A stretch of DNA of 64,000 nt from Paraburkholderia podalyriae (GTDB lineage: Bacteria > Pseudomonadota > Gammaproteobacteria > Burkholderiales > Burkholderiaceae), in NCBI RefSeq assembly GCF_014397785.1, contig NZ_VZQQ01000001.1, positions 450,145 through 514,144 of the forward strand. The letters run 5' to 3'. The notes beneath the pieces are model-generated. The model searched no databases, was not told the DNA's origin, and saw only the letters and a list, made by a program, of their open reading frames with translations. Positions 7,812-18,980 of this stretch are shown piece by piece. The translations under genes and the position numbers were made by a program. Each line of letters starts with the position of its first letter. Within the stretch, counting starts at the first letter, position 1.

Positions 7812-8822
7812 ATGTTCCGCTTCGTTTTGCGCCGCATCGGCATGGTGATACCGACGTTCATCGGCATCACGATCCTCGCGTTCGCGCTGATTCACCTGAT
7901 CCCGGGCGACCCCATCGAAGTGATGATGGGCGAGCGCGGCGTCGATCCGGCCATGCATGCGGCCGCGATGCACCGCCTGGGGCTCGACGAGCCCTTGCCA
8001 CTGCAGTACTTCCACTACATCGCCCGCGCCGTGCACGGCAACCTCGGCACTTCGATCATCACCAACACGAGCGTGATGGGCGAATTCCTCGCGCGCTTTC
8101 CCGCCACCGTCGAACTGTCGCTCTGCGCGATGCTGTTCGCGCTGATCGTCGGCCTGCCGGCGGGCGTGTTCGCGGCGTTGAGGCGCGGCACGGTGCTCGA
8201 TCACGGCGTGATGGGCACCGCGCTGACCGGTTACTCGATGCCGATCTTCTGGTGGGGCTTGATCCTCATCATGGTGTTCTCGGTCAAGTTCGGCTTGACG
8301 CCGGTGTCGGGCCGCATCGCGGTCGAATACGACATTCCGCACGTGACCGGCTTCATGCTGATCGACTCGCTGATGTCCACCGACGAAGGCGCGTTCAAGT
8401 CCGCGCTCAGCCATCTGATCCTGCCCGCGATCGTGCTCGGCACGATCCCGCTCGCGGTCGTCGCGCGTATGACGCGCTCGTCGATGCTCGAAGTGCTGCG
8501 CGAAGATTACATCCGCACCGCGCGCGCGAAGGGTTTGTCGCCGGGACGCGTGATCGTCGTGCATGCGCTGCGCAATGCGCTGATTCCGGTCGTCACCGTG
8601 ATCGGCCTGCAGGTCGGCACATTGCTTGCGGGCGCGGTGCTGACCGAAACGCTGTTTTCATGGCCGGGCATCGGCAAGTGGCTGATCGACGCGATCGGCC
8701 GGCGCGATTATCCAGTCGTGCAGGGCGGTATCCTGCTGATCGCGACGCTGGTGATCGTCGTGAACCTCGTCGTCGATCTGTTGTACGGCGTGCTCAACCC
8801 GCGCATTCGCCATACGAGGTAA
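7812..8822 (+). CDS. dppB: Dipeptide ABC transporter permease DppB
   Basis: Inner-membrane permease of 336 residues with about six transmembrane segments. The N-terminal MFRFVLRRIGMVIPTFIGIT helix and IHLIPGDPIEVM are typical of DppB/OppB. The EAA loop that docks the ATPase is at DYIRTARAKGLSPGRVI. The ATG at 7812 matches the family start; the open frame upstream continues through the terminator and is not coding. The downstream dppC start is 6 bases after the stop, so the genes are translationally linked. Confidence 0.96.
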   Translation: MFRFVLRRIGMVIPTFIGITILAFALIHLIPGDPIEVMMGERGVDPAMHAAAMHRLGLDEPLPLQYFHYIARAVHGNLGTSIITNTSVMGEFLARFPATVELSLCAMLFALIVGLPAGVFAALRRGTVLDHGVMGTALTGYSMPIFWWGLILIMVFSVKFGLTPVSGRIAVEYDIPHVTGFMLIDSLMSTDEGAFKSALSHLILPAIVLGTIPLAVVARMTRSSMLEVLREDYIRTARAKGLSPGRVIVVHALRNALIPVVTVIGLQVGTLLAGAVLTETLFSWPGIGKWLIDAIGRRDYPVVQGGILLIATLVIVVNLVVDLLYGVLNPRIRHTR

Positions 8823-8828
8823 ATCACC

Positions 8829-9746
8829 GTGGCTGACATTCAAAACACCGTCCCCCAAGCGGTCACACCACCGAGCGGCCGCGCCATCGCGGCTCGCGAA
8901 TTCTGGGCCAACTTCTCGCGCAACCGCGGCGCGGTCGGCGCGGGCATCATCGTGCTGGTGCTGATCTTCATCGCGATCTTCGCGCCGCTGATCGCGCCGC
9001 ATAGCCCGATCGAGCAGTACCGCGACTTCGTGAAGATCCCGCCCGCGTGGCTCGACGGCGGCAACTGGAAGTTCATTCTCGGTACCGACGAAGCGGGCCG
9101 CGACATTCTGTCGCGTCTGATGTTTGGCGCGCGGCTGTCGTTCTGGATCGGCTTCGTGTCGGTGGTGCTCGCGTTGATTCCGGGCGTCGTGCTCGGCCTC
9201 GTCGCCGCGTTCTTCGAGAAATGGGCCGACACGCCGATCATGCGCATCATGGACGTGCTGCTCGCGCTGCCGTCGCTGTTGCTCGCGGTCGCCGTGGTCG
9301 CGATCATCGGTCCGGGTCTGGTCAACACGATGCTCGCGATCGCGATCGTCGCGCTGCCGGGCTACGTGCGTCTGACGCGCGCGTCGGCGCAGGGCGAGTT
9401 GCAGAAGGAGTATGTGACGGCGTCGCGCGTCGCGGGTGCGAGCACATTGCGGCTGATGTTCTCGCAGGTGCTGCCTAACTGCACCGCGCCGCTGATCGTG
9501 CAGGCAACGCTCGGCTTTTCGTCGGCGATTCTCGATGCCGCCGCGCTCGGCTTCCTCGGCCTCGGCGTGCAGCCGCCGTCGGCGGAGTGGGGCGCGATGC
9601 TCGCGTCGGCGCGCGATTATATCGACAGCGCGTGGTGGATCGTTACGATGCCTGGCTTGTCCATCCTGATCTCGGTGCTTTCGATCAACCTGCTCGGCGA
9701 CGGGCTGCGCGACGCGCTCGATCCCAAACTGAAACGGATGGCGTGA
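8829..9746 (+). CDS. dppC: Dipeptide ABC transporter permease DppC
   Basis: Second permease subunit, 305 residues, starting with GTG. The ribosome site (GAGG at 8816-8819) overlaps the end of dpp[20 protein letters not shown] is the N-terminal OppC-type segment, [20 protein letters not shown] is the conserved DppC/OppC motif, and the EAA loop is at [17 protein letters not shown]. It pairs with DppB to form the channel. The dppD ATG follows two bases after the stop. Confidence 0.96.
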   Translation: MADIQNTVPQAVTPPSGRAIAAREFWANFSRNRGAVGAGIIVLVLIFIAIFAPLIAPHSPIEQYRDFVKIPPAWLDGGNWKFILGTDEAGRDILSRLMFGARLSFWIGFVSVVLALIPGVVLGLVAAFFEKWADTPIMRIMDVLLALPSLLLAVAVVAIIGPGLVNTMLAIAIVALPGYVRLTRASAQGELQKEYVTASRVAGASTLRLMFSQVLPNCTAPLIVQATLGFSSAILDAAALGFLGLGVQPPSAEWGAMLASARDYIDSAWWIVTMPGLSILISVLSINLLGDGLRDALDPKLKRMA

Positions 9747-9748
9747 CC

Positions 9749-10749
9749 ATGAGCAATCTATTGACCATCCGCAATCTCGCGGTCAGCTTCGGCGGCCTGC
9801 CCGCGGTCGACCGCATCAATCTCGACGTCGCGCCCGGTGAAGTGGTCGGCGTGGTCGGCGAATCGGGCTCGGGCAAGAGCGTGACGATGATGGCGCTGAT
9901 GGGCCTGATCGACGCGCCCGGCAAGGTCACCGCCGACGAAATCACGTTCGACGGCAAGAACCTGCTGAACGCCTCCGCCAGACAACGCCGCAAGATCATC
10001 GGCAAGGACATCGCGATGGTGTTCCAGGACGCGCTGACGAGCCTGAACCCGAGCTACACGGTCGGCTATCAGATCAAGGAAGTGCTGAAGCTGCACGAAG
10101 GCTTGCGCGGCGGCGCGCTGGACAAACGCGCGCTCGAACTGCTCGACCAGGTCGGTATTCCCGATGCGAAAAGCCGCATTGGCTCATTTCCGCATCAGAT
10201 GTCGGGCGGCATGAACCAGCGCGTGATGATCGCGATGGCGATCGCCTGCAACCCGAAGCTGCTGATCGCCGACGAGCCGACCACCGCGCTCGACGTGACG
10301 ATCCAGGCGCAGATCATGGAACTGTTGATGCGCCTGCAGAAGGAACGCGGCATGGCGCTCGTGCTGATTTCGCACGATCTGGCCGTGGTCTCCGAAGTCG
10401 CGCAGCGCGTTGCCGTGATGTACGCGGGCGAGGTGATCGAGACGAACAAGGTGCCGGACATCTTCGCCGCGCCTCATCATCCGTACACGGAAGCGCTGCT
10501 GGCCGCGATTCCCGAGCACAACGTGGGCGCGGTGCGGCTCGCGGCGTTGCCGGGCATGGTGCCGGGCCGCGACGACCGGCCCAAGGGGTGCCTGTTCGCA
10601 CCGCGCTGCAAGTACGTGATCGACGACTGCATGAAGGCCCGCCCCGCGCTCGCGCCGCTGCCCGCTCACGCCGACTTCACGCGCGTGCGCTGCATCAAGC
10701 CGCTGAACCTCGAGAAGGACGCCAACGTTTACACGCAAGGAGGCGCCCG

Positions 10750-10753
<4 letters not shown>
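9749..10753 (+). CDS. dppD: Dipeptide ABC transporter ATP-binding protein DppD
   Basis: ATPase subunit of 334 residues. It shows Walker A GESGSGKS, the Q-loop in [12 protein letters not shown], the signature MSGGMNQR, Walker [14 protein letters not shown] and the H-loop ISHDLAVV. The C-terminal oligopeptide-transporter extension carries cysteines in [15 protein letters not shown], a pattern reported to bind an Fe-S cluster in some DppD/DppF proteins. It overlaps dppF by four bases (ATGA). Confidence 0.97.
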
Positions 10754-11761
<1,008 letters not shown>

Positions 11762-11769
<8 letters not shown>

Positions 11770-12835
11770 TGCGGTGGCGGCGCGTCGTCTTGCGCGCCGC
11801 TTGTGTCGGGGCGGCTGGGTGGCCGCCTGCGCGCTGTCGGTTGGCGTGGCGCACCCCGGCATCGCTGACGCCGCCGGTGCGGCGGCCAACGCGCCAGGCC
11901 CGGCGGCTCGTCCGGCGGTCACGGTGCCAGCCGCGCCACCGCCTTCCATTGCGCCACCACCGGCACCGGGCACCACGGCGAGCGGCCCGGTGCGCCAGCA
12001 ACCGGCGCGCATGCCGTTCTACGTCGCGACGCGCGGCAATACGACGATCTACGTGCTCGGCACGCTGCACGTCGGCGATCCCGCCGACTACCCGGCGGGG
12101 CAGCCGTTCCGCGCGCCGATCCTCGCGGCGCTAGCCGCGTCGCCGACGCTCGCGCTCGAGTTGTCGCCCGACGAGCTGCTGGTGTCGCAGGACGACGTTT
12201 CGAAATACGGCGTGTGCAAGCACGACTGCCTGCCGGGCCTGCTGCCCGAGCCGCTGTGGCACAAGCTCGCGTTGCGGCTGCGCGGCAACCCGGCCGCGCT
12301 CGATGCGATCAAGAACATGCGGCCGTGGCTCGCGTCACTCGTGGTCGAGACCTACGACTCGCTGTCCGCGGGTCTGCAAACCGAGTACGGAACCGAAGCG
12401 CAATTGCAGAACGTGTATCTGAAGACGCGCGGCAAGATCGTCGGACTCGAAACGCTCGCGCAGCAGATGCGCTCGTTCACCGGGCTGGCGGCCGCGCAGC
12501 AGCGCGAGATGCTCGCGCAGGATCTGGTGCAGACGCCCGCGCAGAACGTCGAGGACGTGCGCACGCTGCATCGGCTATGGCGGGTCGGCGATGCCGATGC
12601 GATCGCCGCGTGGCAGGCTGCCAAATCGGAGAAGCTCGCGCGCGATCCGCGCATCTCCAATTCGATCGACAAGCGGATCGTCTACGAGCGCAATCGCCGC
12701 TTCGTCGCGAAGATTCTGCAACTCGCCGCGCCGAACAGGCCGCTGTTCGTCGCGATCGGCGCGCTGCATCTGGGTGGACCGAAGGGCGTGCTGCAGCTGT
12801 TGCGGCAGCACGGCTTCGTGGTCGAGGCGGGGTGA
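11762..12835 (+). CDS. TraB/GumN family protein
   Basis: Exported protein of 357 residues related to TraB/GumN, a metalloprotease-like fold (tiki/pheromone-shutdown superfamily). A signal peptide spans about residues 1-36 with cleavage near GIADA, followed by a Pro/Ala-rich linker. The first conserved motif is GNTTIYVLGTLHVGDP, and the distal GALHLGGPKGVLQLL motif closes the domain. The ATG at 11762 overlaps the dppF stop and has GAGGTGGGGG upstream, so translation is coupled to the transporter. The substrate is unknown; a role in peptide processing beside a peptide importer is only a guess. Confidence 0.85.
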
Positions 12836-13071
12836 GTCGGATCGAGGCTGCAGCCGTAGCGGCGGGATCGATCAGTAGGCAACTGCAGGCCGCCGTATAG
12901 CGCGATCGCCGTGCTGAGCAGGCCATCGCGATCAGCGCCCGTGAAATGAAAAAAGGCGCTAATTTGTGTTGCGCTCGCACTGGCGCTGACGCTCGCCATC
13001 GACGAGGTACCGCGCCAGATGGCCAGCAGCTCGTCGATACGAAGGGGCGTGGACGACGATGATCCGAACGC

Positions 13072-13824
13072 TCAAACGCGCGCGGCGCCCGCTGCGTGCA
13101 CTTCGATGCCGGCGTCGTTGAGCGCGCCGCGGATGCGTCGCGCAAAGGCGAGCGCATGCGGGCCGTCGCCATGCAGGCAGATGGTCTGCGCGTTCAGCGC
13201 CACCCATTGTCCGTCGACGGCTTTCACGCGTTGCTCGCGGATCATCGCGAGCGTGCGCGCGAGCACTTCGTTCACGTCGTCGAGCAACGCGCCCGGCTCG
13301 TTTCGCGGCACGAGCGAGCCGTCGGCTCGATAGCCGCGGTCGGCGAACACTTCCTCGATCGCGGTCAGGCCCGCGTTGCGCGCGGCGCTCACGAGCCCGC
13401 TGTTGGCGAGCGCGAACACCGCGACCGACGGATCGAAGTCGTGTACCGCGGAGACGATCGCGTCGGCGATCTTCGCGTCGCGCGCGGCCTGGTTGTACAG
13501 CGCGCCGTGCGGCTTCACGTGCGCGATGCGCCCGCCTTCGGCCTGCGCGATTGCCGACAGCGCGCCGAGCTGATACAGCACGCCCGCGTAGATCTCGCCC
13601 GCCGGCAGATCCATTTCCTTGCGGCCGAAATTCTCGGGATCGTTGAAGCTCGGATGCGCGCCGATCGACACGCCTCTCTGCACGGCCCAACGCACGCAGT
13701 CGCGCATCGCGTTGGGGCCGCCCGCATGCCAGCCGCACGCGATGTTGGCCGAGCTCACGAGGTCGAGCAGCGCCTCGTCGGAGCCGCAGCCCTCGCCGAG
13801 ATCGGCGTTCAGATCGATTTCCAT
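13072..13824 (-). CDS. pxpA: 5-oxoprolinase subunit PxpA (LamB/YcsF family)
   Basis: Subunit A of the prokaryotic 5-oxoprolinase, which hydrolyses 5-oxoproline to glutamate with ATP and clears a damage product of glutamine. The 250-residue protein starts [17 protein letters not shown], the defining YcsF motif, with [13 protein letters not shown] and [12 protein letters not shown] following. The start at 13824 is chosen because the motif begins at once; the frame extends upstream without conservation. It is the last gene of a pxpB-pxpC-pxpA operon. The 236 bases beyond it contain no recognisable gene. Confidence 0.95.
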   Translation of the reverse strand: MEIDLNADLGEGCGSDEALLDLVSSANIACGWHAGGPNAMRDCVRWAVQRGVSIGAHPSFNDPENFGRKEMDLPAGEIYAGVLYQLGALSAIAQAEGGRIAHVKPHGALYNQAARDAKIADAIVSAVHDFDPSVAVFALANSGLVSAARNAGLTAIEEVFADRGYRADGSLVPRNEPGALLDDVNEVLARTLAMIREQRVKAVDGQWVALNAQTICLHGDGPHALAFARRIRGALNDAGIEVHAAGAARV

Positions 13825-13844
13825 GGGGAGTCCTTTAGTCACTG

Positions 13845-14897
13845 TTACAGCGCCGCGAGCGCGGCCTGGCGTGCGCAACGCTCTTCATGCATCGCGATCG
13901 CGGCATCGATCTGCCGCAGGTACGCGCGTTCTTCAAGCAAAGCCTGGCGTGCCTCGTAGTGCGTCGCCGGGATGAAACGGACCGCCGCGTTCAGGCGCAC
14001 CTGCGCGAGCTTCCACAGATCGGCCTGGATTACCGCACCGATCTTCGGATAGCCGCCAGTGGTCTGTGCGTCGCTCATCAGCACGATCGGCTGGCCGTTC
14101 GGCGGCACCTGGATCGTGCCGGGCAGCACTGCGTGCGACAGCAGATCGGTGTTGTGCGTGCGTTTCAGCCCGGTGCCGGCGAGACGGTAGCCCATGCGAT
14201 TGCTGTTCGGCGTGACGAGCCACTCGTCGGACCAGAATGACTGCTGCGCGTCCGGGGTGAAGCTGTCGTATTCGGGGCCGCGCAGCACGCGAACCGGTAT
14301 CGCCCACGGCACGCCCGACGGATGCCGGCCGCGCCGCAGCGGCTCGTGGACCAGCACGAACTTGCACCAGGCGGGCGCCTTCACGCCGAACTCGGGCGCC
14401 TCGGGCGTGAAGCCGAACTGGCCGCGCTGCGGCGGCGCGCCGACCGGCAGACGGTCTCCGTCATTCAGCGCGCGGCCGCCGAGTCCGCCGAAATGGCCGG
14501 CGAGGTCGGTGCTGCGCGAGCCGAGCATCGGCAGCACGTCGATGCCGCCCGCCACGCATATATAGCCGCGCATGCCGCGCTTCGCCGCGTTCAGCACGAG
14601 CTCCTGGCCGGCCTGCACGGGCAAGCTCCACCACGAATAGACCGGTTTGCCGTCGAGCGTTGCGCCGAACTCAGCGCCGGTGATCGCGACGCGCGTGGCG
14701 CGCAGGAAGCGCAGCACAGTCGGGCCGAAGGTGATTTCGAGGCCGGCCGCGTCGGGGCGGTTGCCCACCAGCCGGTTGCCGACTTCGAGCGACAGACGAT
14801 CGAGCGCGCCAGCCATCGCGACGCCGAGATGCCGGTAGCCGTGGCGGCCGAGGTCCTGGATCGTGGTCTGCAGACCCGCGCGGATCACGTCGATCAT
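13845..14897 (-). CDS. pxpC: 5-oxoprolinase subunit PxpC (KipA-like, biotin-dependent carboxyltransferase domain)
   Basis: Subunit C of the PxpABC 5-oxoprolinase, 350 residues, with a cyclophilin-like/carboxyltransferase fold. Visible motifs are [19 protein letters not shown] near the start, AGALD, and the C-terminal [15 protein letters not shown]. The ATG at 14895-14897 overlaps the pxpB stop by four bases, so B and C are translationally coupled. In some bacteria the homologous KipA/KipI pair controls sporulation kinase, but the pxpA neighbour makes the oxoprolinase role far more likely. Confidence 0.94.
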   Translation of the reverse strand: MIDVIRAGLQTTIQDLGRHGYRHLGVAMAGALDRLSLEVGNRLVGNRPDAAGLEITFGPTVLRFLRATRVAITGAEFGATLDGKPVYSWWSLPVQAGQELVLNAAKRGMRGYICVAGGIDVLPMLGSRSTDLAGHFGGLGGRALNDGDRLPVGAPPQRGQFGFTPEAPEFGVKAPAWCKFVLVHEPLRRGRHPSGVPWAIPVRVLRGPEYDSFTPDAQQSFWSDEWLVTPNSNRMGYRLAGTGLKRTHNTDLLSHAVLPGTIQVPPNGQPIVLMSDAQTTGGYPKIGAVIQADLWKLAQVRLNAAVRFIPATHYEARQALLEERAYLRQIDAAIAMHEERCARQAALAAL

Positions 14898-15547
14898 GCG
14901 TGGATCCCCGCGATCGTGAAGCGCACCCGGTCGCCGGGCTGCAGCAGTGTGGGCGGGCGGCTCGCCGGATCGAACAGCGGCACCTCGGTGCGGCCGATCA
15001 GCTGCCAGCCGCCCGGCGACTCCGCGGGATAGATCCCGGTCTGCTCGCCGCCGATGCCGACCGAGCCCGCCGGCACCTCGAGCCGCGGCGACGCGCGACG
15101 CGGCGTGTGCAGCGCGGCGTCGAGCCCACCCATATAGGCGAAGCCGGGCTGAAAGCCGAGAAAGAACACCACGTAGGCGCCGCTCGCATGCCGCTCGACG
15201 ACCTCGCGCGCGCGCAAGCCCGTGTGTTCGGCGACAGCCTGCAGATCGGGACCGAAGGCGCCGCCGTACTGCACCGGAATCTCGACGTCGCGCCCCGGCA
15301 CGGCGGCTTTGGCCACCGCGTTCCAGGCCGTGAGCAACTGCTCGCCGAGCGCGTCGGCGTCGGTCTCGAGCGGGTCGAACACGAGCGTCAGATTGTTCAT
15401 GCCGGGCACGACTTCGAGCACCTGCGGCCAGTCGCGTGCGGCCATGGCTGCGGCCCAGACGCGCTGCTGGCACTCGAGCGTGGCGGGCGGCGGCGCTTCG
15501 CAGACGAGCGCGGCGTCGCCGAAGGGAATGATTCGTGGTTGGCTCAT
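14894..15547 (-). CDS. pxpB: 5-oxoprolinase subunit PxpB (KipI-like)
   Basis: Subunit B, 217 residues. The N-terminus reads IIPFGDAALVCE, the centre PVQYGGAFGPDL, and the C-terminal half has the conserved FFLGFQPGFAYMGGLD and VGIGGEQTGIYP. It leads the operon, with the promoter expected in the 15548-15758 divergent region shared with a winged-helix regulator. Confidence 0.95.
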   Translation of the reverse strand: MSQPRIIPFGDAALVCEAPPPATLECQQRVWAAAMAARDWPQVLEVVPGMNNLTLVFDPLETDADALGEQLLTAWNAVAKAAVPGRDVEIPVQYGGAFGPDLQAVAEHTGLRAREVVERHASGAYVVFFLGFQPGFAYMGGLDAALHTPRRASPRLEVPAGSVGIGGEQTGIYPAESPGGWQLIGRTEVPLFDPASRPPTLLQPGDRVRFTIAGIHA

Positions 15548-15641
15548 GACTGGGCGGCCCGGGTCGAGTCGGAAAATGAGGCGGACGGCGCGGCGCGTTG
15601 GCGCATGCCCGGCACGAAGTCAGCGGCGTTGGGAGCGTACA

Positions 15642-15673
15642 TTATCAATAAAATATCGACGATTTACCAATAA
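15642..15673. promoter_or_regulatory. AT-rich dyad between pxpB and the regulator gene (candidate operator)
   Basis: An AT-rich island in a GC-rich intergenic region, centred on ATCG-A-CGAT (15655-15663) and flanked by TTAT (15642-15645) and ATAA (15670-15673). It is the only strong dyad between the divergent genes, so it is the likely binding site of the adjacent winged-helix protein. This is inference from position and symmetry. Confidence 0.45.
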
Positions 15674-15758
15674 GCGTTTTTGCCAGGCTCGTCGGCGACG
15701 GGGCATCGTCGTACACTTGCGACACTTTTCCAGCCCATTTCCGTCCCGGGAACCTCGT

Positions 15759-16271
15759 ATGACGCGTCATCCCACCAAGATCGTTTCGTCGGAACACCTC
15801 GTCTCCGACAGCAGCGCGGAACTGTCCGAGCTCGAATACGCGTTGATCATGGCGGGCAATGCGTTCAACCGCTGGATGGTGCGCTGCATGTCGGCGGCCG
15901 GTGACAAGGACATGACCGCGATCGAGGTGTCGCTGCTGCACCACGTGAGCCATCGCGAACGCCGCAAGAAGCTCGCGGACATCTGTTTCGTGCTGAACAT
16001 CGAGGACACGCACGTGGCGACTTACGCGTTGAAAAAGCTCGTAGCTAGAGGGTACGTAAAAAGCGAAAAGACCGGCAAGGAAGTGTTCTTTTCCGCCACC
16101 GACGCGGGCCGCGAACTATGCCTGAAATATCGCGAGGTGCGCGAAAACTGCCTGATCTCGACGCTCAAGGAAAGTGGCCTCTCCAACCAGCAGATCGGCG
16201 AGGCCGCGCAGCTGATGCGCAATGCGTCGGGCTTGTACGATACGGCCGCGCGCGCGGCGGCTTCGCTGTAG
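15759..16271 (+). CDS. Winged-helix (MarR-like) transcriptional regulator
   Basis: A 170-residue DNA-binding protein. Residues ~55-120 form a winged helix: MTAIEVSLLHHVSHRERRKK, then KLADICFVLNIEDTHVATYA with ALKKLVARGYV as recognition helix and the wing at EKTGKEVFFSATDAG. Flanking helices should dimerise it as in MarR proteins. It is transcribed away from pxpBCA with a dyad in between, so it probably controls the oxoprolinase operon and itself. The effector could be 5-oxoproline, but nothing in the sequence shows this. Confidence 0.85.
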   Translation: MTRHPTKIVSSEHLVSDSSAELSELEYALIMAGNAFNRWMVRCMSAAGDKDMTAIEVSLLHHVSHRERRKKLADICFVLNIEDTHVATYALKKLVARGYVKSEKTGKEVFFSATDAGRELCLKYREVRENCLISTLKESGLSNQQIGEAAQLMRNASGLYDTAARAAASL

Positions 16272-16311
16272 CGGCCCAGGCGTCGCGCATTGCGCGCGTT
16301 CTATCGCGCGT

Positions 16312-16911
16312 TCAGGTCGGCAGCGCCGGATGAAACCCCGCTTCGGTCACGATCAGATTGAGCGGAATGTCATGCGCCTCGCGGCCTAGCGTGTCGGTGC
16401 GGCACGCTTCGTACGCGATGCCGACCGTGATCGGCTTGTGCGCGGCCGGCCAGCCGGCTAGCGTGCGGTCGTAATAGCCGCCGCCGTAACCGAGGCGGTA
16501 GCCGTCCGAGTCGAAACCCACGCAGGGCACGAACAGCAGTTCGGGCAGCACGACGCGCCCCGAGGTGGGCTCGGCAATCTTGTGATGGCCGATTTTCATC
16601 GGCGTCACGGGGGTCCACGCATGGAATTCGAGCGCCATGCCACGTTCTTTAATGATTGGCAGACTGGCTTCGTGATGCGGATTGGCCGCGAGCCAGATCC
16701 CGATCGCGCCGCGCGCGTCGAACTCGCCGACGAGGGGCCAGTAGAATCCCACGCTGCATACCGCGTAGTGCGTCAGCGCGTCGAGCATTCGACGCCCGAG
16801 CGCGGCATTCTTCGCTGGCTCGGAAGCCGCTTGCAGACGGCTTTCCAGCAACATCCGGCGCAGCGCCTTTTTCGCTGCCGGGACAGGGTTGCATGCTATG
16901 CTTTGGTCCAA
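16312..16911 (-). CDS. 5-formyltetrahydrofolate cyclo-ligase
   Basis: Converts 5-formyl-THF to 5,10-methenyl-THF with ATP, returning a storage folate to the active pool. The C-terminal signature LGYGGGYYDRTLAGW and VPCVGFDSDGYRLG are clear, and the N-terminal KKALRRMLLESR carries the ATP-contacting basic residues. Those residues require a start upstream of the first internal ATG (16854). The TTG at 16909-16911 with CTGGAG upstream is preferred, giving 199 residues; the ATG at 16992 would overlap the divergent lytic transglycosylase gene. The start is therefore uncertain, the function is not. Confidence 0.9.
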   Translation of the reverse strand: MDQSIACNPVPAAKKALRRMLLESRLQAASEPAKNAALGRRMLDALTHYAVCSVGFYWPLVGEFDARGAIGIWLAANPHHEASLPIIKERGMALEFHAWTPVTPMKIGHHKIAEPTSGRVVLPELLFVPCVGFDSDGYRLGYGGGYYDRTLAGWPAAHKPITVGIAYEACRTDTLGREAHDIPLNLIVTEAGFHPALPT

Positions 16912-16931
16912 TTCGCGCTCCAGAAACAACG

Positions 16932-18899
16932 ATGTCAAAACGCCTTTTTCGAGTATATCGCGCGGCCGGTATCGCGCTGGCTGCAGCGGCACTCGTGGCC
17001 TGCAGCACTGCCTCGGCCGTCAAGCCCCTTCCGCTCTCGCAACCCACGAACGACGACCAGATATTCGTCCAGCTGCGCGAAGCCGCGCGCAATAACGACG
17101 CGCCGCGCGCAGCCCAGCTTGCGAGCATGATCCCGAATTATCCGGCGCCCTCGTATCTGGAGTATTTCCAGATCAAGCCGCAGCTGTTCGATTCGACCGG
17201 CCATGCGCGCATCGACGCGCCGGACGCGCCGGTGCTCGCGTTCCTGCAGAAGTACGACGGCCAGGCGATCGCCGATCGCATGCGCAACGACTACCTGACC
17301 GTGCTCGGCACGCGCCACGACTGGCGCAACTTCGACCAGCAGTACGCGAAGTTCGTGCTCGACGACGACACTCAGGTGAAGTGCTATGCGCTCGAATCGC
17401 GCGCGTCGCGCGGTGAGAACGTCACGGACGCGGCGCGAGCGCTGCTCGTCGATCCGAAATGGTACGGCGACGGCTGCGTCGATCTGATCACGGTGCTGGG
17501 CGTGAACCGCCAATTCAGCGCCGACGACATCTGGCAGCAGATCCGTCTCGCGTACGAGCAGAACTACACGAGCACCGGCAGCAAGCTCGTCGACGCGCTC
17601 GGCGACCAGCCGCCCGACCCGGTGCTGTTCGGCCAGGCGACCAGTACGCCGCCGCTGTTGCTCGCGCGCGGCGTCGGGCCGGATGCGCCGTCGCATCAGC
17701 TGGCGCTGCTCGCCATCACGCGCATGGCGCGCAACGATCCGGCGATGGCCGCGGCCACGTTCGCGGCGGTCGCGCCGTCGCTGAATTCGCCGGAGCGCGC
17801 GATCGGCTGGGGCACGATCGGCTATCAAGGCGCGCTCAAGGGGACGCCTGGCGCGGTCGACTGGTTCCGGCTGTCGGCGAACGCGCCGCTGTCCAATCCC
17901 GCATACGAATGGCGCACGCGCAGCGCGCTGCTCGCCGGCGACTGGAACATGGTGCGCTGGTCGATCGAGCAGATGCCCGAGTCGCTGCGCAAGCAATCGT
18001 CGTGGGTGTACTGGCACGCGCGCGCGCTGAAGCAGGCCGGCGACACGGCCACGGCCAGCGAGGAATTCCAGTCGATCGCGTCGAACTTCAACTTCTACGG
18101 CCAGCTCGCGCTCGAAGAGCTCGGCCAGAAGATCACCGTGCCGCCGAAAACCACCGTGACCGACGCTGAAGTGCAGCAGGCCGGCACCACGCCGGGCTTC
18201 GATCTCGCGCAGCGCTTCTATGCGCTGAACCTGCGGCTCGAAGGCAATCGCGAGTGGAACTGGCCGTTGCGCAACATGTCCGACCGGCAACTGCTCGCGG
18301 CCGCCGAGTACGCGCGCCGCATCGAGCTGTACGATCGCACCGTCAACACCGCGGACCGCACGAAGAGCGAGCACGATTTTTCGCTGCGCTATCTGTCGCC
18401 GTTCCGCAACATCGTCGAGCAGGACGCGCAGTCGAGCGGGCTCGACGTCGAGTGGGCGTACGGGCTGATCCGCCAGGAGTCGCGCTTCATCATTAACGCG
18501 CGCTCTGACGTCGGCGCGGGCGGACTGATGCAGCTGATGCCCGCCACTGCGCAACTGGTCGCGAAGAAGATCGGTCTGGGACCGGTGTCGCGCGAGCAGA
18601 TGAACGACATCAACACCAACATCCTGCTCGGCACGAACTACCTGGCGATGATCTACAATCAGTTCGACGGGTCCGCCGTGCTGGCCACCGCTGGCTACAA
18701 CGCAGGTCCGGGCCGTCCGCGCAACTGGCGGCAGTCGTTGCAGCGCCCGGTCGAAGGCGCGATCTTCGCCGAGGCGATCCCGTTCCAGGAAACTCGCGAC
18801 TACGTAAAGAATGTGCTGTCCAACACGGTCTACTACGCGGCATTGTTCGAAGGCCGTCCGCAATCGCTGAAGGCGCGCCTGGGTTACATCGCACCGTAA
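16932..18899 (+). CDS. slt: Soluble-type lytic murein transglycosylase, lipoprotein
   Basis: Cleaves peptidoglycan glycan strands to 1,6-anhydro-muropeptides in the periplasm. The 655-residue precursor has a lipoprotein signal ending LVAC-S (Cys about residue 22), so it is probably lipid-anchored, unlike the soluble Slt70 of E. coli. A long alpha-superhelical (TPR-like) region covers residues ~40-480. The SLT catalytic domain follows, with catalytic Glu516 in RQESRF, GLMQLMP, and TAGYNAGPGRPRNW. Its ATG is only 20 bases from the divergent folate cyclo-ligase start. An extended -10 (TGcTATGCT, 16894-16902) lies inside that neighbour. Confidence 0.95.
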   Translation: MSKRLFRVYRAAGIALAAAALVACSTASAVKPLPLSQPTNDDQIFVQLREAARNNDAPRAAQLASMIPNYPAPSYLEYFQIKPQLFDSTGHARIDAPDAPVLAFLQKYDGQAIADRMRNDYLTVLGTRHDWRNFDQQYAKFVLDDDTQVKCYALESRASRGENVTDAARALLVDPKWYGDGCVDLITVLGVNRQFSADDIWQQIRLAYEQNYTSTGSKLVDALGDQPPDPVLFGQATSTPPLLLARGVGPDAPSHQLALLAITRMARNDPAMAAATFAAVAPSLNSPERAIGWGTIGYQGALKGTPGAVDWFRLSANAPLSNPAYEWRTRSALLAGDWNMVRWSIEQMPESLRKQSSWVYWHARALKQAGDTATASEEFQSIASNFNFYGQLALEELGQKITVPPKTTVTDAEVQQAGTTPGFDLAQRFYALNLRLEGNREWNWPLRNMSDRQLLAAAEYARRIELYDRTVNTADRTKSEHDFSLRYLSPFRNIVEQDAQSSGLDVEWAYGLIRQESRFIINARSDVGAGGLMQLMPATAQLVAKKIGLGPVSREQMNDINTNILLGTNYLAMIYNQFDGSAVLATAGYNAGPGRPRNWRQSLQRPVEGAIFAEAIPFQETRDYVKNVLSNTVYYAALFEGRPQSLKARLGYIAP

Positions 18900-18909
18900 G
18901 CGCCTTGCC

Positions 18910-18936
18910 GCCGCAATCTCGCTTCGAGGTTGCGGC
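18910..18936 (+). terminator. Hairpin after slt
   Basis: GCCGCAATCT (18910-18919) pairs with AGGTTGCGGC (18927-18936) with one G-U. No T-tract follows, so termination would be inefficient. Confidence 0.4.
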
Positions 18937-18980
18937 GCGCCTCGCCAGCCGTTGCCGCGGCTTCCATCAGGGAGTCGAAA

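Noticed and set aside
13845..15473. A fused pxpB-pxpC protein on the minus strand
   Set aside because: The upstream half of this frame is not PxpB but an out-of-frame translation; PxpB lies in another frame and overlaps PxpC by ATGA, so they are separate proteins.
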